Assembly: GCA_007258455.2 (NCBI GenBank)
Contig: VDFB02047230.1
Span: 153,375,797-153,439,796, forward strand
Origin: Sequoia sempervirens
Lineage: Eukaryota > Streptophyta > Pinopsida > Cupressales > Cupressaceae
Length of the DNA stretch: 64,000 bases
Direction: 5' to 3'
The notes under the pieces are model-generated. The model was not told where the DNA came from, did no database searches, and saw only the letters and a list, made by a program, of their open reading frames with translations. Shown in pieces: positions 48,152 to 62,019 of the stretch. How positions within the stretch are numbered: position 1 is the stretch's first letter; every line of letters starts with the position of its first letter. A program made the translations under genes and the position numbers.

Positions 48152-50030
48152 CCCCCCATAAGTGCAACTTAGGGAGAAGCAGATTATTATGCAAATATGA
48201 GTCCTGATCAGGTACTCATATACAAATGTAAAGAGAGAGAAAACCCAGTGGGAAAAACCCCCCCTCAGAGAGATGAACTGTTGCGAAGAAGCACTGGAAC
48301 CCCAAATCCAGCAAGCAAGGAAAGATAATTTTGTCTACAACTGAAACCAAAAAATAGAATCACAAATGTAACAATAGACCCGATGCCAAGGAACACTGGA
48401 AACTCACATTCTGGATCAACCCTGGGACCTGTAAGCAATAGTAGATGAAAGGATGAATGGACCCATAATGATGAAAAATCTGGAAGTTGTGTCTCTCGAA
48501 GCCAATGCCAAACTGAAACTAAAACTGCCCATAGGACGAGTACCATCAAGATTCTGGAACATTAACCATAAAAGTATGGCCTTCAAATGAGAAAGATCTG
48601 AACCAATGCGAATCAAGAACCATAAAATCCCAACTGAAGTGTGAACCGAAACAAACCAATGATGTGTCTAGCTAAACAAGAAGGAAGCTAAAAGGAGACA
48701 ACATGAAACTAGACAAACTCATGCAAGTTGTCACCAATACATATAATGGATGCAAGAACCCCCCTTAATGGAACTTTATATTAGTTCGTTATTACAATAC
48801 CCAATGATTGCATAAGGAGATAATGCAAAACTATGGAAACATAATCGAAAATGCAAACCTAGCACACGAAAAAAAATGAATGCATACATAAAATAAGGTA
48901 CACATTTTTTGTAAATAACCTCAGATCTGCATAGAGGCCAAAACCAACTTTCCAACGTTATGAAAATCATGAAAAATGGATAAGCGAGTCACAAGATATG
49001 TCTCTTGGAGTGAAAAAGGCAACATCTGACTTCTGAGGCAGAAAAAAGCATCAAAAAGGAAAAACCAGAAAACCACACTAGCACCATTGCTTAGAGTGTC
49101 AAAACAACTTTCCGACGATATCTCGTTTGCAAAAAAAGGATGTTGTATACCCAAGATACGCCCGTTTCCATGAAAGTTGTCCAAAAATGTCCAATTCGGC
49201 CCCGAGAAGCCCTCAGGGGCTAAAAAAATAAGGCCCTTGGTTGCATGCAGGACCAGGGGCTGGTGCGCAGAGAGCTGGGTTGAAGCCCTCAGTTGTTGAT
49301 ATGACCGGGGCTGGGGTTGGAGATCTGGCAGGGGCTGGGAGCGAGCGTTGGGTGCCCATGGGACCATGTAGGGAGCTTGGAAACTGACTGGGGGCTGGGC
49401 GCATAGCGCCCGGTCCCCCCACATGATCGCAGGTTCAGGATTGGAGCCCACAGGGGCTAGCACTGATTTGCAGAGGAGTTGGGCGGTGCCATCGGCGGCA
49501 GTGGTGGACCGGTGGCCACTCGGTGGTGCGTGGGTGTCGCGACCAAATACACTGGCCATGCAGATCTTTGTTTGAAATTTTTGATTTTTTAATGTTTTTT
49601 TATTTTTTTTCGAAATCTGTGCATCGTGAAGCATGCCTGGGGGCTGTATGGCCCTTAGGAAAAAAAAAATTGGCTCTTTGGACGATTGTGTCCAAATCGG
49701 ACAAACTTTATATGGAAATAGGGGTTTTTGGGCGCTGCAAATCCAATGGCGAGGTCCATTTGGGACCAAAGTGAGCTCCAAAAATTAGGCGACCCCCAGA
49801 TCTATCAGAAAAATCACTGAGCTTATGAACCTCGTAGATCTGGAAAATGGTGATGAAAATGAGTAAAATAAAATCCATTTCTAACTTTTTCTAGTGCTCT
49901 GAATCCAACGAAAAACCCTGATCTGATCCAAGACACTCCAGAAATATGCTCAAGGAAAGAAACCCTCGAGGGACCTCAAATGAGCTCTGCACTGTGTTCC
50001 TCCAAAAAAGATGAGAAGGGGCTGCAGATC

Positions 50031-50045
50031 GAGGCTCTGATACCA
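50031..50045 (-). other. Primer-binding site, tRNA-iMet
   Basis: The minus strand reads TGGTATCAGAGCCTC directly after the 5' LTR end at 50,046, an exact match to the usual TGGTATCAGAGC site. It fixes the element's orientation. Confidence 0.92.
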
Positions 50046-50321
50046 TGTTAGAAACCAAGTTCAAATTTGCAAACCGAAAAGACCTTCCACATAAGAGAAT
50101 CAGAAAAATCAGAGAGGTTGCAAAATAATAAGCAACATAATATTATTCAAGAATTCAATAATTACAAGATATGATTTGCTTTATAAAAGCAAATATGCAT
50201 AACCCTAATCTTATCTTGAGCAACAAGATAGCTCAACAAGATAAGGATGACAACTAATTAACCTAAATAATTACCTAAGTAAACTTATGTAAAGTGTAAT
50301 TAATAATTAATTACACCAACA
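50046..50321 (-). repeat. 5' LTR of the non-autonomous element
   Basis: It is the right direct repeat, 276 bp, followed by the TSD ATGTG. Confidence 0.9.
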
Positions 50322-50629
50322 ATGTGTACATATATACATATATTTATATATATATTACATTTTTTTGTTGTTGATTATATCTATGTAAATGGTTTGTCAT
50401 TGTTAGTTTTGGAGAATGCATTGCTGAGAAGGCTATATTGTTTCAATTTTTTGATAGTGTTGTGTTGAGAAATGAGTATATTTTAACTTGGGTTTGTTTC
50501 TGTGAATCTTTGTGGATTTTTGTTTATGACCACTGTTTTGTGGATATGTTTGGAACGGAATAAAATTGTTGGTGTTATGCACCATCCCTACTGGACAAGA
50601 ACCATAGATCAAATATAAATCGCCATTAA

Positions 50630-50875
50630 CCTATGAAAAGAACAAGCATATTAAGCAGCAAATATGAATATTGTCTGCATCTAATTTTAGATAGATACAT
50701 GTCTGCACATAGGGATGAATAATGTGTGTCTCTAATTTGAAAAACATACGTATGTATACATAGGCTGACTGAAATGAGGAAGAACAAGAGAAGGGTTGTT
50801 GTCCACCCTGTGTTATGAAAAGAATAAGCAGAGCAACAAATACATACAGATGGTGTTTACATCTAATTTGACATA
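50630..50875. repeat. Diverged tandem block
   Basis: TATGAAAAGAA.AAGCA and GT.T.CATCTAATTT occur at 50,632-50,690 and 50,813-50,872, about 180 bp apart, part of the surrounding mosaic. Confidence 0.6.
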
Positions 50876-51567
50876 CATAGATATCCACAATGGAGAAAAG
50901 AGGAATAAAACACTACAAAATAGACACATACTTTTTTCCATGCATATATCTGTAAGCAAGAGATTTGTACATATACATCCAACACATGGAATAGATGTAT
51001 TTAGAGTTGTAAGACAAATTCCACATCAATGCATATGTCTCGAAAGTTAGTTGTAGAGGAATAAAACATTCTATATATACACTTATAAAGAAAAATCTAT
51101 ACATACATATATGTACCCAAAGCTATGTGTAGACAACAACCATAAATATCCATAGGTGGACCTCAAACATGTGAATATTGTTTGCATGAAATGTTAGAAA
51201 CACACAAATCTGTACATATGAAATATCAAAGTCTCACAATTCTTGTTAAGGCGCAGTATTTTTTGTCAATTGCTGATGGCTAGCTTGGGTTGTGTTTTTT
51301 GGCTTAGTTTGTTGTGAAGTTTTTTTTGGTTTGCAACAATCAACAATACCCTTTGGAAAATAACATATATTGTTTTATAGATACTCGAGGAATGTTTTTC
51401 TCAGTTTTCACCTCTTTTGTCACCGTCGCCCCACTACCATTGGCTACACCTCTTCCACTTTTGTTCAAAAAAACATAAAATAGAATGCAATAGGTTTCAC
51501 ATAAATCCCGCAACCAATGATTGGACATGGACCTTTACAAAAGCTTGCTATCGAAGTTCACAACTAC

Positions 51568-51599
<32 letters not shown>

Positions 51600-51624
51600 T
51601 ATATATGTCTACATATACATATAC

Positions 51625-51667
<43 letters not shown>
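51568..51667. repeat. Compound (AT)n-(TG)n microsatellite
   Basis: About 13 AT units, an ATATAC-rich middle and about 17 TG units (51,632-51,666). Confidence 0.95.
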
Positions 51668-51668
<1 letters not shown>

Positions 51669-52369
51669 TGTTTCAAATTATAGTATTCTTTTGTTTAGCA
51701 AGGAATCTATTTTTGGATTGGTTTTCTACTGTTAATTTCTAAGAAGGTGTTGTTGGGAATGCTATATATTGTTTCATATTTCCATAAGGTTTTGTTTAGA
51801 AAGGGGTATATTTTTGGTTTGCTATGTTGTTGTGAATCTTTGTGGGTTTCTCTACGTGGATTGCATTTTGTGGCTATGTTTGGAATGAAATAAAATTGTT
51901 AAAGTTATGCAACTTTTGCTGGTGTTGTGATTTTTTGTGGGCTTCTTTTAATGGATTCCATTTTTTGTGGGCTCCTTTTATTTAATGGATTCCATTTTGT
52001 GCTTGTGTTTGTAACATAATAATTTTTTTAAGATGGTGCAGATTTTGTTGATTGTTGTTGGGTGGCTTGGGTTATATTCCTCCATTGGTTTATTACTTTG
52101 TATTTAAATGAATCAATATTATTATCATTGTTGGGTGGCTTGGGTTATATTCCTCCATTGGTTTGTTACTCTATATTTAAATGAAACAATATTGTTATCA
52201 ACAGTGACAAACCCATACAAGGAACATCCCTACAAAAGTCGAACCATAAATCAAACAATATTGGTGTTAACAAACTATATAGTTTTTTTTCAACACAACA
52301 TTATCAAAAAGCTAACAATATACCCTAAAACAACGTAACTTGTAAAACATTAAATATTTCATTGCAACA

Positions 52370-52702
52370 TATTTATATATATGTATTTATATATATATTT
52401 ATATATGTGTATATACATATATATAAATATATATATGTATATATATATGTATGTATATATATGTATACATATAAGTATATGTATATATATGTATTTATAT
52501 GTATATATATATGTGTGTATTTATATGTATTTATATGTATATATATATATATGTGTGTGTGTATTTATATGTATTTATATGTATATATTTATATGTATTT
52601 ATATGTATTTATATGTATATATATATATGTATATGTATCTATATATATGCATATATATATAGATACATATACATATATATATGTATATGTATATGTATAT
52701 AT
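52370..52702. repeat. (TATATG/TATTTA)n repeat, about 330 bp
   Basis: Irregular TATATG, TATTTATATG and TGTGTG units fill this stretch and give spurious Tyr/Ile/Cys-rich reading frames on both strands. Confidence 0.95.
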
Positions 52703-52924
52703 AACATCCAAACCATTGACTATTTTGTCATGTTGCAACCATTGACGGTAAATGGAAGCCACAAATGAGACAATATAGCCTAAGGTGGACATCAACAACA
52801 TGAACTGCATAACATTAACTATTTTATTCCATTGCAACCATTACCATAGAATGCTGAAAATCACAATTACAGACCTATGCAAAACCTTTTGAGCAAAAGG
52901 GTGGTCCATATATAGATAATGTGT

Positions 52925-53192
52925 AGACATATATATGTACATGTATATTTGTATGTGTATATGTATATATATGTATGTATATTTACATCTATATATAATG
53001 TTCATAACATTTGGTATTTTGTTGTGTATATATGTATATATATGTGTATGTATATATGTATATATATATGTATATGTATAGTATGTATAGCATGTAAATA
53101 CATATATGTATATATATATATATGTATATGTATATATATGTATATGTATATATATGTATATGTATATATATGTATATGTACATATATATGGC
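52925..53192. repeat. (TATATG)n repeat, about 270 bp
   Basis: It has the same composition as the tract at 52.4-52.7 kb, interrupted by about 40 bp near 53,000. Confidence 0.93.
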
Positions 53193-56100
53193 TATTTGTG
53201 TCAACCTTCCTTGGGATTTTTGTTAGCCTCCCCATTTTTTTAGGCTTCCTACGGTTTGGGAAAAGGTGGCAGATGGGTTATAGCTTTGGTCAGAATTTTC
53301 GTTGGCCTCCCAGATTTTTTTCCTTCCGATGGTCATGAAAAAGGTGTTAGAGGCAGTTGTTGGTTGCTTTGGGAAAAGAGTGGCATTATCCGAGCCGCGT
53401 GGATGGAGAAAGTTGTGGTTCAATTAAATGTTGGAACTTTGCATCAACATTAATTGTTGTATGCTTTGTGTGTACTGGATATTTTCGTAATAACAATTGT
53501 CGTTTAATGCCTCGGGGAGCGAAATGAATGTATGGGAAATTTTCAATAGGGAATTCTTTGGTGTCACTCTGTTCCTATACCTGGTATGAGAGTCGTGAGT
53601 GATGAGGGTAAGCTTTTGTGAGGGTGTAGGCTGGATTAAGCTTTGTGGAACTTCTATGAAGGTGGGTGGAGGTTATTTTGTGTTTTTTGCATGGGCAGAT
53701 GGTTGGAAATGTAGAAGAAAAGTGTTGTTTGTGATAATATTTTTCCCATTTTTCTGTAGGAAATTTGGCGAGAAGAGGTGTGTTTGAAGCAAGTCGAAAG
53801 AGGTGCTAGAAGATTATATTCTTACATGGATTTTTAACTTTGAAGCCAATACTATTTGATTTATGGTTTTTGTTTAGTCATTATGGTTGCAATGCAATGA
53901 AATAGTCATTGTTATATAGTCTATGTTGAATGGTGATCTCTATATTGTTAGCTGCTAGTTTTATTGTGTGTACTTTGGTTGGAATCCTTGCTATCCTTTC
54001 TAGTTTTTGAGCTTCCCATCGAGCAAGGAAAAGGTGGAGAATGGCCTTCTCTTTAAAAAAATATTGGTCGGAATTCCCGTTGGCCTCCCCATTTTAAACC
54101 CTATGTTGGTTGTGGGAAGAGTGTCAGAGGCGGTTGTTGGCTGCCTTGGGGATATGTCATGTGTTCCCCGCTGTGTTGATAGAGAAGGCAACTAAAATTA
54201 AGCGCTGGCTCACGTCAACATTGATTGTTGTATGATTTATGTGCCTTGGTGATGGTTGTGATAGCACCTGCCATTTATTTACATGTGGCTCCCATTTAGT
54301 GGTGATGGTTGCCATGTGGCCAAAATAGTTAATCTTGTGTAGCTTATGTTGTTTTCCATAGGGCATTGTTGTTGTCCCTTGTCTAGCATTGGCTACGTTG
54401 TTTCATTTTCATTTGTGCAACCTTGGAAAAAGTATTTTAATTGTCCCTTTAATACGTTTCAAAAGGTGTTGAACACATGTATGTGGCAGTGAATGTTCTT
54501 TGGTATGTTTAATACAAAGCCTATTGTTCTAAGAATTCCTTTTCAAGAATGAAAGAAATAAAAAAATTCTTTCAAAATAAATAACTATCTTCTCAAAACA
54601 ATAAATTTGAATGTTTTGTTTCCCTTTTTGAATAATTTCTTCTTTAATATATAATTCTTATTAAAATAAGTTGCAGGGATGCTTCATATGGTGCTTGATT
54701 AGGATAACAAGGTGTTAAGAGGCAAAAATTTTCTCATCAAACCTTGGAATAAACACCTTAAGGTTCAATCAAGAGGACACACATATAGGTATATATATAT
54801 ATATATGTATAGATGTAAATATTTATTTATGTAGAGAGTGCTATATCTAAATAGATGGGTATACCATGTTTTTTTCCTTGATATACAACTGGCTTGTTCA
54901 AAATTATAAAGAGAACAAACATCCAGACTGAATTTTCTCTCATTTTCCTGAATGAGAAGGCTATGAGTTCAAACCTTTTGTTGGCTATAATATATTGCGT
55001 AGCTCGAAGCAAGTAATTATTATAGGCAAAAAAAGCTTTGAATTCATAGCCTTCTCAGCCAATCAACTGAGGGAAAATTCTATGTGGATGTTTGGTCTCT
55101 TGAATGTTGGATGGTATCGAGATTAGTTGTTGTATGGTTTGCGTGTGCTTACAATACATGTGATGATAGCTGCTATTTATCCAATTGTATATAAAGTGTG
55201 AGATGAAAGATAGGTCTTGCTTTGTATTGTACTTAATTGAGGCGTTAATGTGCATATAAATGAAACCATAAATGAAACAATATTGCTAACAGTCACCAAC
55301 ATACCAAAACCCACAAAATAGAAAAAAAAATTAATTTCAAGATTCACCAATAAGACACCAGATTAACTATTTTGCAACTATTCACACAAAATGGAAGCCA
55401 TAAATGAAACAATATAGCCAACAATCACCCACCTGCCAAAACCCATGAAACTATATAGTTTTTGAACAACAATCGACACAATGAAACAATATTGGTTTCA
55501 AGAGTAAGCTAGATAAAAAAGCCCTCAGAAAACATGCGAATTCAATGCAGGAAATGCAGAAAACAAAAAAGATGTTGTTGGCAAGCCCATATTGTTTCAA
55601 TTTTCAATCAGGTTTTGTTGAGAAAAAAATAGTATGTCTTCACATTCACATTGCAATTTTTTGGGTATGGGATTCTGTTTACTCCTTCAACTTTGTAGCC
55701 ATGCCTACAAAGGAATTACATTGCTAACACTATTTAGGCTTTACATATATACATATACATATATATGTATATATATACATATATAGATACAAAAATCTAC
55801 ATATATACACACATATAGTTTGTTGAGAAATGAGTATACTTTCATTTTCGTTCCTCATTGAATCTTTGTTGGTTCCTCTCAATATATGTGTGTGTGTGTG
55901 TATGTACCACAACCTTTACCACTACACACACTTGCACCTTCATAGAGGCTTTTCCTCCATGGTTACAACTACTATATATATCTACATATGTATATCTATA
56001 TGCTTTGCATGTACCAGTGGCAATGGTCGTAATAATAGTTGGTGTTTAATGCCTCAGGGAACAAAATGAACATCTCAAAAAATTTCAATAGGGCATTGTT

Positions 56101-56589
56101 TGGTGTCTATCTGTTGCTATACCTGATATGCGAGTCATGAGCGATGAGGGTAAGCTTTTGTGAGAGTGCAAGTTGGATTAAGCTTTGTACAACTTTTGCA
56201 AAGGTGAGTGGAGGTTATTCAACACACAAAACACAATAAAGAAACAATATTGCCTTCCACCAATGGAGGCTACATGGAAACCATAAACCAAACAATTTAG
56301 ACTAAGCTACAAAGCAAGAATCAAAAATCCCCTTTTGAAAATAACATAAACTATTTTAGAAATACTCGACGAATGGTTTTTCCAATATGCACCTCTTCCC
56401 ACTTCCTTCAATTACTCCTCTTCCTGCTTGCTTTCTCTTCCCTTCGTTCTTTCTCCACGGAATGCAAAAAATGAACATGAAACTATTACAACCCACCTCG
56501 GTTGTGGAATTTCTGTGAAGGTGGTTAGAGGTTATCTTGTGTTTTTTTCATGCATTGATGGTTGCAAAAGGTGTGGGCTATGATAATTA

Positions 56590-56689
56590 TTATATATCTA
56601 TCTATATATATGTGTGTGTGTACATGTATATATTTATGTGTATATATATGTATATATATGTGTGTGTATACATATTTATATATATGTAT

Positions 56690-56736
<47 letters not shown>

Positions 56737-57035
56737 ATACTATATAGTTTTGTGGGTTTTAGCATGTGGGTGACTATTGGCTATATTGTTCCATTTATGG
56801 CTTCGGCTCTATGTGAATTGTTGCAAAATAGTTAATCTGGTGTGTTTTTGGTGAATCTTGAAATCAAGATTTCTTGTGTTTATGTATGTATATATACATA
56901 TATGTATGTATTTATACATATATGTATGTATATGTGTATATATATATATACATATGTGTGTGTGTATATATATATACATACATATACATAAACACACACA
57001 CACACACATATATATGTATATATATGCACAATACA
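56590..57035. repeat. Two AT/GT microsatellite tracts
   Basis: 56,590-56,740 holds TATATG units, about 14 AT units and about 11 GT units. 56,885-57,030 holds TATATG, GT and CA units. A similar shorter tract lies at 55,742-55,820. Confidence 0.92.
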
Positions 57036-57906
57036 TTATTGAAAATTGTATAGACATTCGCTTTTTTTCTAGGGAATTTAAACATAGATATATATACAAT
57101 GATTAGTGATGATTCCATTTCGCTGGCCTCCTCTATCGTCGCGAAAAACACTTTTTTTAATTTAAAAAAAACAATTCAGCACATACTACACGGTGCCAGA
57201 GACCTAGAACCATGAAGGCTGATGAAAATTCTGACCAATTTTTTCTATAGACCAATGCTAATTGTTGTTCTCTAGCTTTGGCTATATACTTTCATTTGCA
57301 ATGCATAATAAAATAGTTGATATTATAGAGTTAATGTTGTTATCCAAAAGGCATTCTTTTCGATACGGTGGTGCTCAAGAGGCTATATTGTTTCAATTTT
57401 TGATACGGTTCTAGTGAATACATTTATGTAAGTATATATATATAAATACATATATATATATATAAATGATTTGTGGTTCACGGTCTGTGCCAAGCTACAT
57501 TGCTTGATTTTCCATAAGGTATTGTTGATTTATGGTTCACGTTTTGTGTGTATGGTTTTGCATGGATTTGATACTGTGATTTTTTGTGGGTTTCTATTTA
57601 TGGTTTCCCTTATCTACAGACTTCAAAACATAGGTTACTTGCACCATCACCACTACACAGAAACCATACAACAATTAATGTTTTTTTCCATTTCATCGTC
57701 CTCCTCTATCGTCGTGCTAAACACTTTTTTTTTTAAATCCACCATAACGAAACAATGTTGTTATCAATAGTCACCCAGATGGCCAAAACCACAAAACACT
57801 AAAAATCACAGTGACAAATCCATACAAAAACATCCACAAAAAATCCGAACCATAAATCAAACAATATTGCTGCGAACAAACTATATACTCTTTTTTCAAC
57901 ATAACT

Positions 57907-58721
57907 TGATGCAGGAGCATCCTTGGTTCGTGGCAATCTTGCATCACCCAAAAATATTTTCTTTCAATTTTTGTTCTTGTTCTGTTCTTTCTCAATTCAT
58001 GTTGGTGGATTCATCATGTTTGCTCACCAAGCTCTATGGATCTTTGTGTATGTCGTTTACATGTTCATTTTCCTTTTCCCAAGATTTGGACATGATTGGA
58101 TCTTTTTCTAGCAAGTTATCGCTTCTAGAATTCTTGACAGTTTCTGTAACCAACACTAGAATAATTTCAAACTTTTCAGCCAGTTCAATCATTGCAGATC
58201 GTCCCCATTACTTGTGGATCTTATCAGTGTGATTTTAAATATTCTTAGGAGTGTCCTCAACCTTCCTTATAGGTTCACACTTTGTCTTATGCACCTGATG
58301 AAGAGTAATTCAAATTTGAGGCTGACCTATTCATGCGCACATTACATTTTATTTCCTTGGAGAATGTGATGATCTTGGATGATGCGGATGTTTCTAGAGT
58401 TGTGGATATGCTATAAAGCTTGTAATAAATCATTAGGTGAAGGAGGAGAGTTGGTAGTTGATTGACTTCTATTAAGATTGATCTGAATTGTAATTTTCAG
58501 CTTGCATATAGGAGCATGTTAGAATTTTGAGCATGTTTTATTAGGCTTGTGAGCTAAATTTGGAAGCCTAGATGTTGTCGGCCGAATGTAACTGAGATCT
58601 TTGTTAATGAGAATATTTTCATCTGTATTTTCCTCCATATTCTTTGTTTCTTTTTTTGTGTTACTCTTGCTGCACGGTTTAGACTATTATCTTTGAGGGC
58701 CCTTCTACCGTGGCTACGCCA
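57907..58721 (+). repeat. 5' LTR of the chromovirus (about 815 bp)
   Basis: It starts TGATGCAGGAGCATCCTTGG, as does the 3' copy, and ends near GGCTACGCCA, three bases before the primer site. The right edge is inferred from the primer site, since the 3' copy is incomplete. Confidence 0.88.
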
Positions 58722-58724
58722 GAT

Positions 58725-58735
58725 TGGTATCAGAG
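58725..58735 (+). other. Primer-binding site, tRNA-iMet
   Basis: TGGTATCAGAG follows the LTR end by 3 nt and matches the usual initiator tRNA-Met site. Confidence 0.88.
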
Positions 58736-58842
58736 GGAGATTCATTCCTTGTGAGATCGTCAGAGTTTGTGAAGTCCTGTTGAAAACTTGTTGTGGGGTG
58801 GAAAATTGAGGATTTGACCTACAGTTGTAGAGGACTTGTGTA

Positions 58843-59910
58843 ATGATGGCGGGAAGAAGAAATGGTAGAAATGGAGTGCTTGGAAATGTAGCTCTAGTTG
58901 TGATGGAGATGTTAAGAGGAATTGTTGCTAGATTAGATGTAGTTGAAACGACCTAGAGGAGAGGTTGACTAGTTGATGATGTGAGTGATGAAAATGTAGA
59001 AGTACAGGAAGAAAGAGGAAGAGATGAGAAACTTGGCCTTGATCAGGGAGAAGAGAGGTTCATAAGATCCCTAACTAAAGCAATTATAAGACCACATTTC
59101 AATCCACTAGATTATAATGGTAAGTTGGATTCTAATGTATTGTTAGATTGGATAATAGAGATGGAAAGGTATTTTGAATTTGAAGGTTCCTTTGAAGATA
59201 AGAAGGTGAAGTTTTCTTGTACAAAGTTGAGAGGACATGCATCCCTTTGGTGGGAACATTTGAAAACAGATAGGAAAAGAAGAGGAAAGGAAAAGATAAA
59301 GTCATGGGATTGGATGGGAAATAAGTTGAAGTCAAAGGTTATGCTTACATATTATCAGATTACTTTGTTCAAGAAGTTGTGAAATCTGAAGTAGAAAGAA
59401 TCAAGTGTGACAGAGTACATCGAGGAGTTCTATAAGTTGAATATTAGATCTGGACACTCAGAGGATGAGATTGAGCAAGTAGCTAGATATGTGAATGGGT
59501 TGAGGTCATCTATACAAGATGAGATTAGTTTGATCAAGTTGGCAAGTGTGAAGGAGGCATATCAGTGTGCCCCAAAAGTAGAGGAGAAGTTGAATAAAAG
59601 ACATGAGAAAAGACAAAGAGGAAGGACTTTTACTAGAGGAGGAAGAGGATCTTTTCTAGATCAGAATAAGGATAAGGAGGTCAGTAAGAATCAATTCATA
59701 CCAGAGAGGTTATGAAAACTCTTACAGAAGAGGAGGTTTGGTGGTTACCGAAATGAAGGTTATAGAAAAGATAATAGAGGACTGGAGAAGAGAGTATTCA
59801 GAGGAACTTGTTTTAAGTGTGGTGGAGGACATAGAGCATTTGAATGTAATCAAGGAGAGACAAGCAAGAGGACTAAGAACAATAGGAGAACAACCATTGT
59901 TGAGGAATAA
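58843..59910 (+). pseudogene. gag of the chromovirus (in frame, with stops)
   Basis: Two ATG codons (58,843 and 58,846) open MMAGRRNGRNGVLG. The frame then stays the same throughout, broken by stop codons only: two near residues 38-42, two near 59,383-59,400, one near 59,715 and a TAA near 59,908. The capsid part reads DYNGKLDSNVLLDWIIEMER, GHASLWWEHLK and VTEYIEEFYKL. A Lys/Arg-rich segment (RGRTFTRGGRGSF) precedes a zinc knuckle, CFKCGGGHRAFEC, in which the usual C-x2-C-x4-H-x4-C spacing is one residue short. The product would package element RNA. Confidence 0.9.
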
Positions 59911-59913
59911 CAT

Positions 59914-61965
59914 ATTGGATTGCCTAATAAACCAGAAGATGGAGAAGTGTTGGTGAATAGGAGAGTATTATGTCAAATTGAAGTGGAGAAAGAACCATTG
60001 CAAAGAAAGAATTTGTTTCAGACTAGATGCAAGGTGAATGGTAAATGTTGCAAAGTGATTGTTGACAGTGGAAGTTTTGAGAACTTGGTTTCTGAAGAGA
60101 TAGTGACTAAATAGGGGTTGGAAAGGCTGAAACACCCAAAGCCCTATTAGATTTATTGGATTTAGAATGAGCATAAGATATTGGTTAGTGAACAATGTTT
60201 GGTGAAATTAAAGATAAGAAATTACCATGATGAAGTTTTGTGTGATACCATGCCTATGGATATATGTTATGTTTTTTTGGGGAGGCCTTGGAAGTATGAA
60301 AGATAAGCTATTCATGATGGAAAGAAGAATATATATACCATTGTTGCTAATGGGGTAAAACAAATTTTGTTTCCCTTGGAAGATGTTCCTACAGTTGAAG
60401 TTTGTACAAGTACTAGGGTTTTTCTGGTTGATGGAAGAAGATTCCTTGATGGATTGAGACATGAGAATGTGTTTTATGCCTTGATTCCTAAGAAGGATGA
60501 AGACTTGAGGCATGTAGAAGAACACCCATAAGAGATAAAGGAGATACTGACAAAGTATGAGGAGATAATTTTAGATAATGTACTTGATGGATTACCACCT
60601 ATGAGGAGTATTAGTCATTATATGGATCTAATTCCTGGAACTAGTTTTCCTAATAAAGCAACACACTGGATGACATCGACAGAGAATGAGGAGTTGAATA
60701 GACAAGTGCAAGAGTTGTTGAGAAAGGGTTTGATTAGGGAAAGCTTAATTCCATGTGCAGTACCTGTTGTACTAGCACCTAAGAAGGATGGAGAATGGAG
60801 AATGTGTACAGATTCTAGAGCCATAAACAAGATCACTCACGGTGAAGTATAGTTTTCCTTTGCCTAGATGGATGACATTATGGATTGTTTGAGTGGAGCT
60901 AAGTACTTTACAAAGATAGAACTGAAGAGTGGATATCATCAGATCAAAATCAAAGAAGGAGATGAGTGGAAAACAACATTCAAGACAAATGAAGGATTGT
61001 ATGAGTGGTTGGTGATGCCTTTTGGATTGAAAAATGTGCCGAGTACTTTCATGAGGTTGATGAATGAGGTATTGAAGAATTCCTTGGGTAAGTTTGTGAT
61101 TGTGTATTTGGATGACATCTTGATTTTCAGTAAAAGTAGAGAGGAACATTTATTGCATATTAGACAAGTTTTGTAGAGATTGAGAGAAGAGTAGTTGCTG
61201 ATAAACATCAAGAAGTATAGTTTCATGAAGGAGGAGTTGGTATATCTAGGATTTGTGATATCTTTGGATGGATTGAAGATGGATCTTGAGAAGGTGAGAT
61301 CAATTATTGAGTGGCCTACACTAGATAGCATTGGAGATTTGAGATCATTTCATGGATTGGCTAGTTTCTACAGAAAGTTCATTAGGAATTTTAGTTCAAT
61401 TTGCAGTCCTATGATAGAAACAATAAGAGGAGATAGGAAGGATTTTAGATGGACGTCTAGAGTAGATCAACTTTTTGAGTTGTTGAAGTAGAAGGTGACT
61501 GAGCAGCCTATGTTGGATTTATCGGATTTTAGTAAGGTATTTCAAGTAGATTATGATGCAAGTGGAAATGCAATTGGAGCAGTATTGAGTCAAGAAGGGA
61601 AACTTGTAGCTTATTTCAGTGAGAAGTTGAATGATGCTAGAAGAAGATATTCAATGTATGATTAGGAATTTTATGCTATAGTTCAAGCCTTGAAGAAGTG
61701 GAGACACTATTTGTTTCCTAAGGAGTTTGTGTTGTATATGGATCATCAAGCATTGCAATATTTGAATAGTCAAGGTAAGTTGAATCAGAGACACATGAGA
61801 TGGGTAGAGTTTTTGTAGAGTTACACTTTTGTTTTGAAGCATAGGAGTGGAAATTCAAATGGAATTGTTGATGCTTTAAGTAGGAGAAGGAATTTACTGA
61901 CAGAGATGAGAGTGGAAGTATTAGGCTTTGATGAGTTGAAGAATTTGTATAAAGAAGACCCAAAT
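59914..61965 (+). pseudogene. Protease, reverse transcriptase and RNase H of the chromovirus
   Basis: Continuing in the same frame: protease with VIVDSGSFENLVSEE (about 60,058); a linker; RT from about 60,600 (PCAVPVVLAPKKDGEWRMC, then [16 protein letters not shown], then [15 protein letters not shown] and the catalytic YLDD at 61,104-61,115); and RNase H (VDYDASGNAIGAVLSQ, then [16 protein letters not shown], then YMDHQAL). The first RT catalytic site reads Glu (codon 60,919-60,921) where Asp is usual. Around 60,838-60,870 two compensating indels put a short stretch out of frame, giving two of the stops. Most other stops are TAG. Confidence 0.92.
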
Positions 61966-62019
61966 TTTGTAGAACCTTGGAAAGCATGTAAAGAACCACT
62001 TTTGGGGGATAGAAGTTAG

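Larger units (their letters stand above)
47869..50321 (-). mobile_element. Non-autonomous copia-like LTR element (2,453 bp), TSD ATGTG
   Basis: LTRs at 47,869-48,151 (283 bp) and 50,046-50,321 (276 bp) both run TGTTAGAAACC...TACACCAACA and match at roughly 95 percent. ATGTG flanks the element at 47,864-47,868 and 50,322-50,326. On the minus strand a perfect tRNA-iMet primer site abuts the right LTR, and a purine run (ATGGGGGG) abuts the left one. The 1.9-kb interior has no gag or pol motif. It is larger than a classical TRIM but similar in plan. The interior is GC-richer with repeated CAGGGGCTGG-like words. Confidence 0.93.

Noticed and set aside
48921..49781. 286-residue open frame on the minus strand, the longest in the window
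   Set aside because: It lies in the leader of the non-autonomous LTR element, has no family motif and is compositionally odd (Pro/Gln/Ser words from repeated CAGGGGCTGG). It is more likely GC-rich non-coding sequence.
52362..52745. Tyr/Ile/Cys-rich open frames on both strands, as also at 47,112-47,363, 51,417-51,742, 52,919-53,338, 55,730-56,069 and 56,537-57,151
   Set aside because: They are translations of TATATG, AT and GT microsatellites, which lack stops in several frames.
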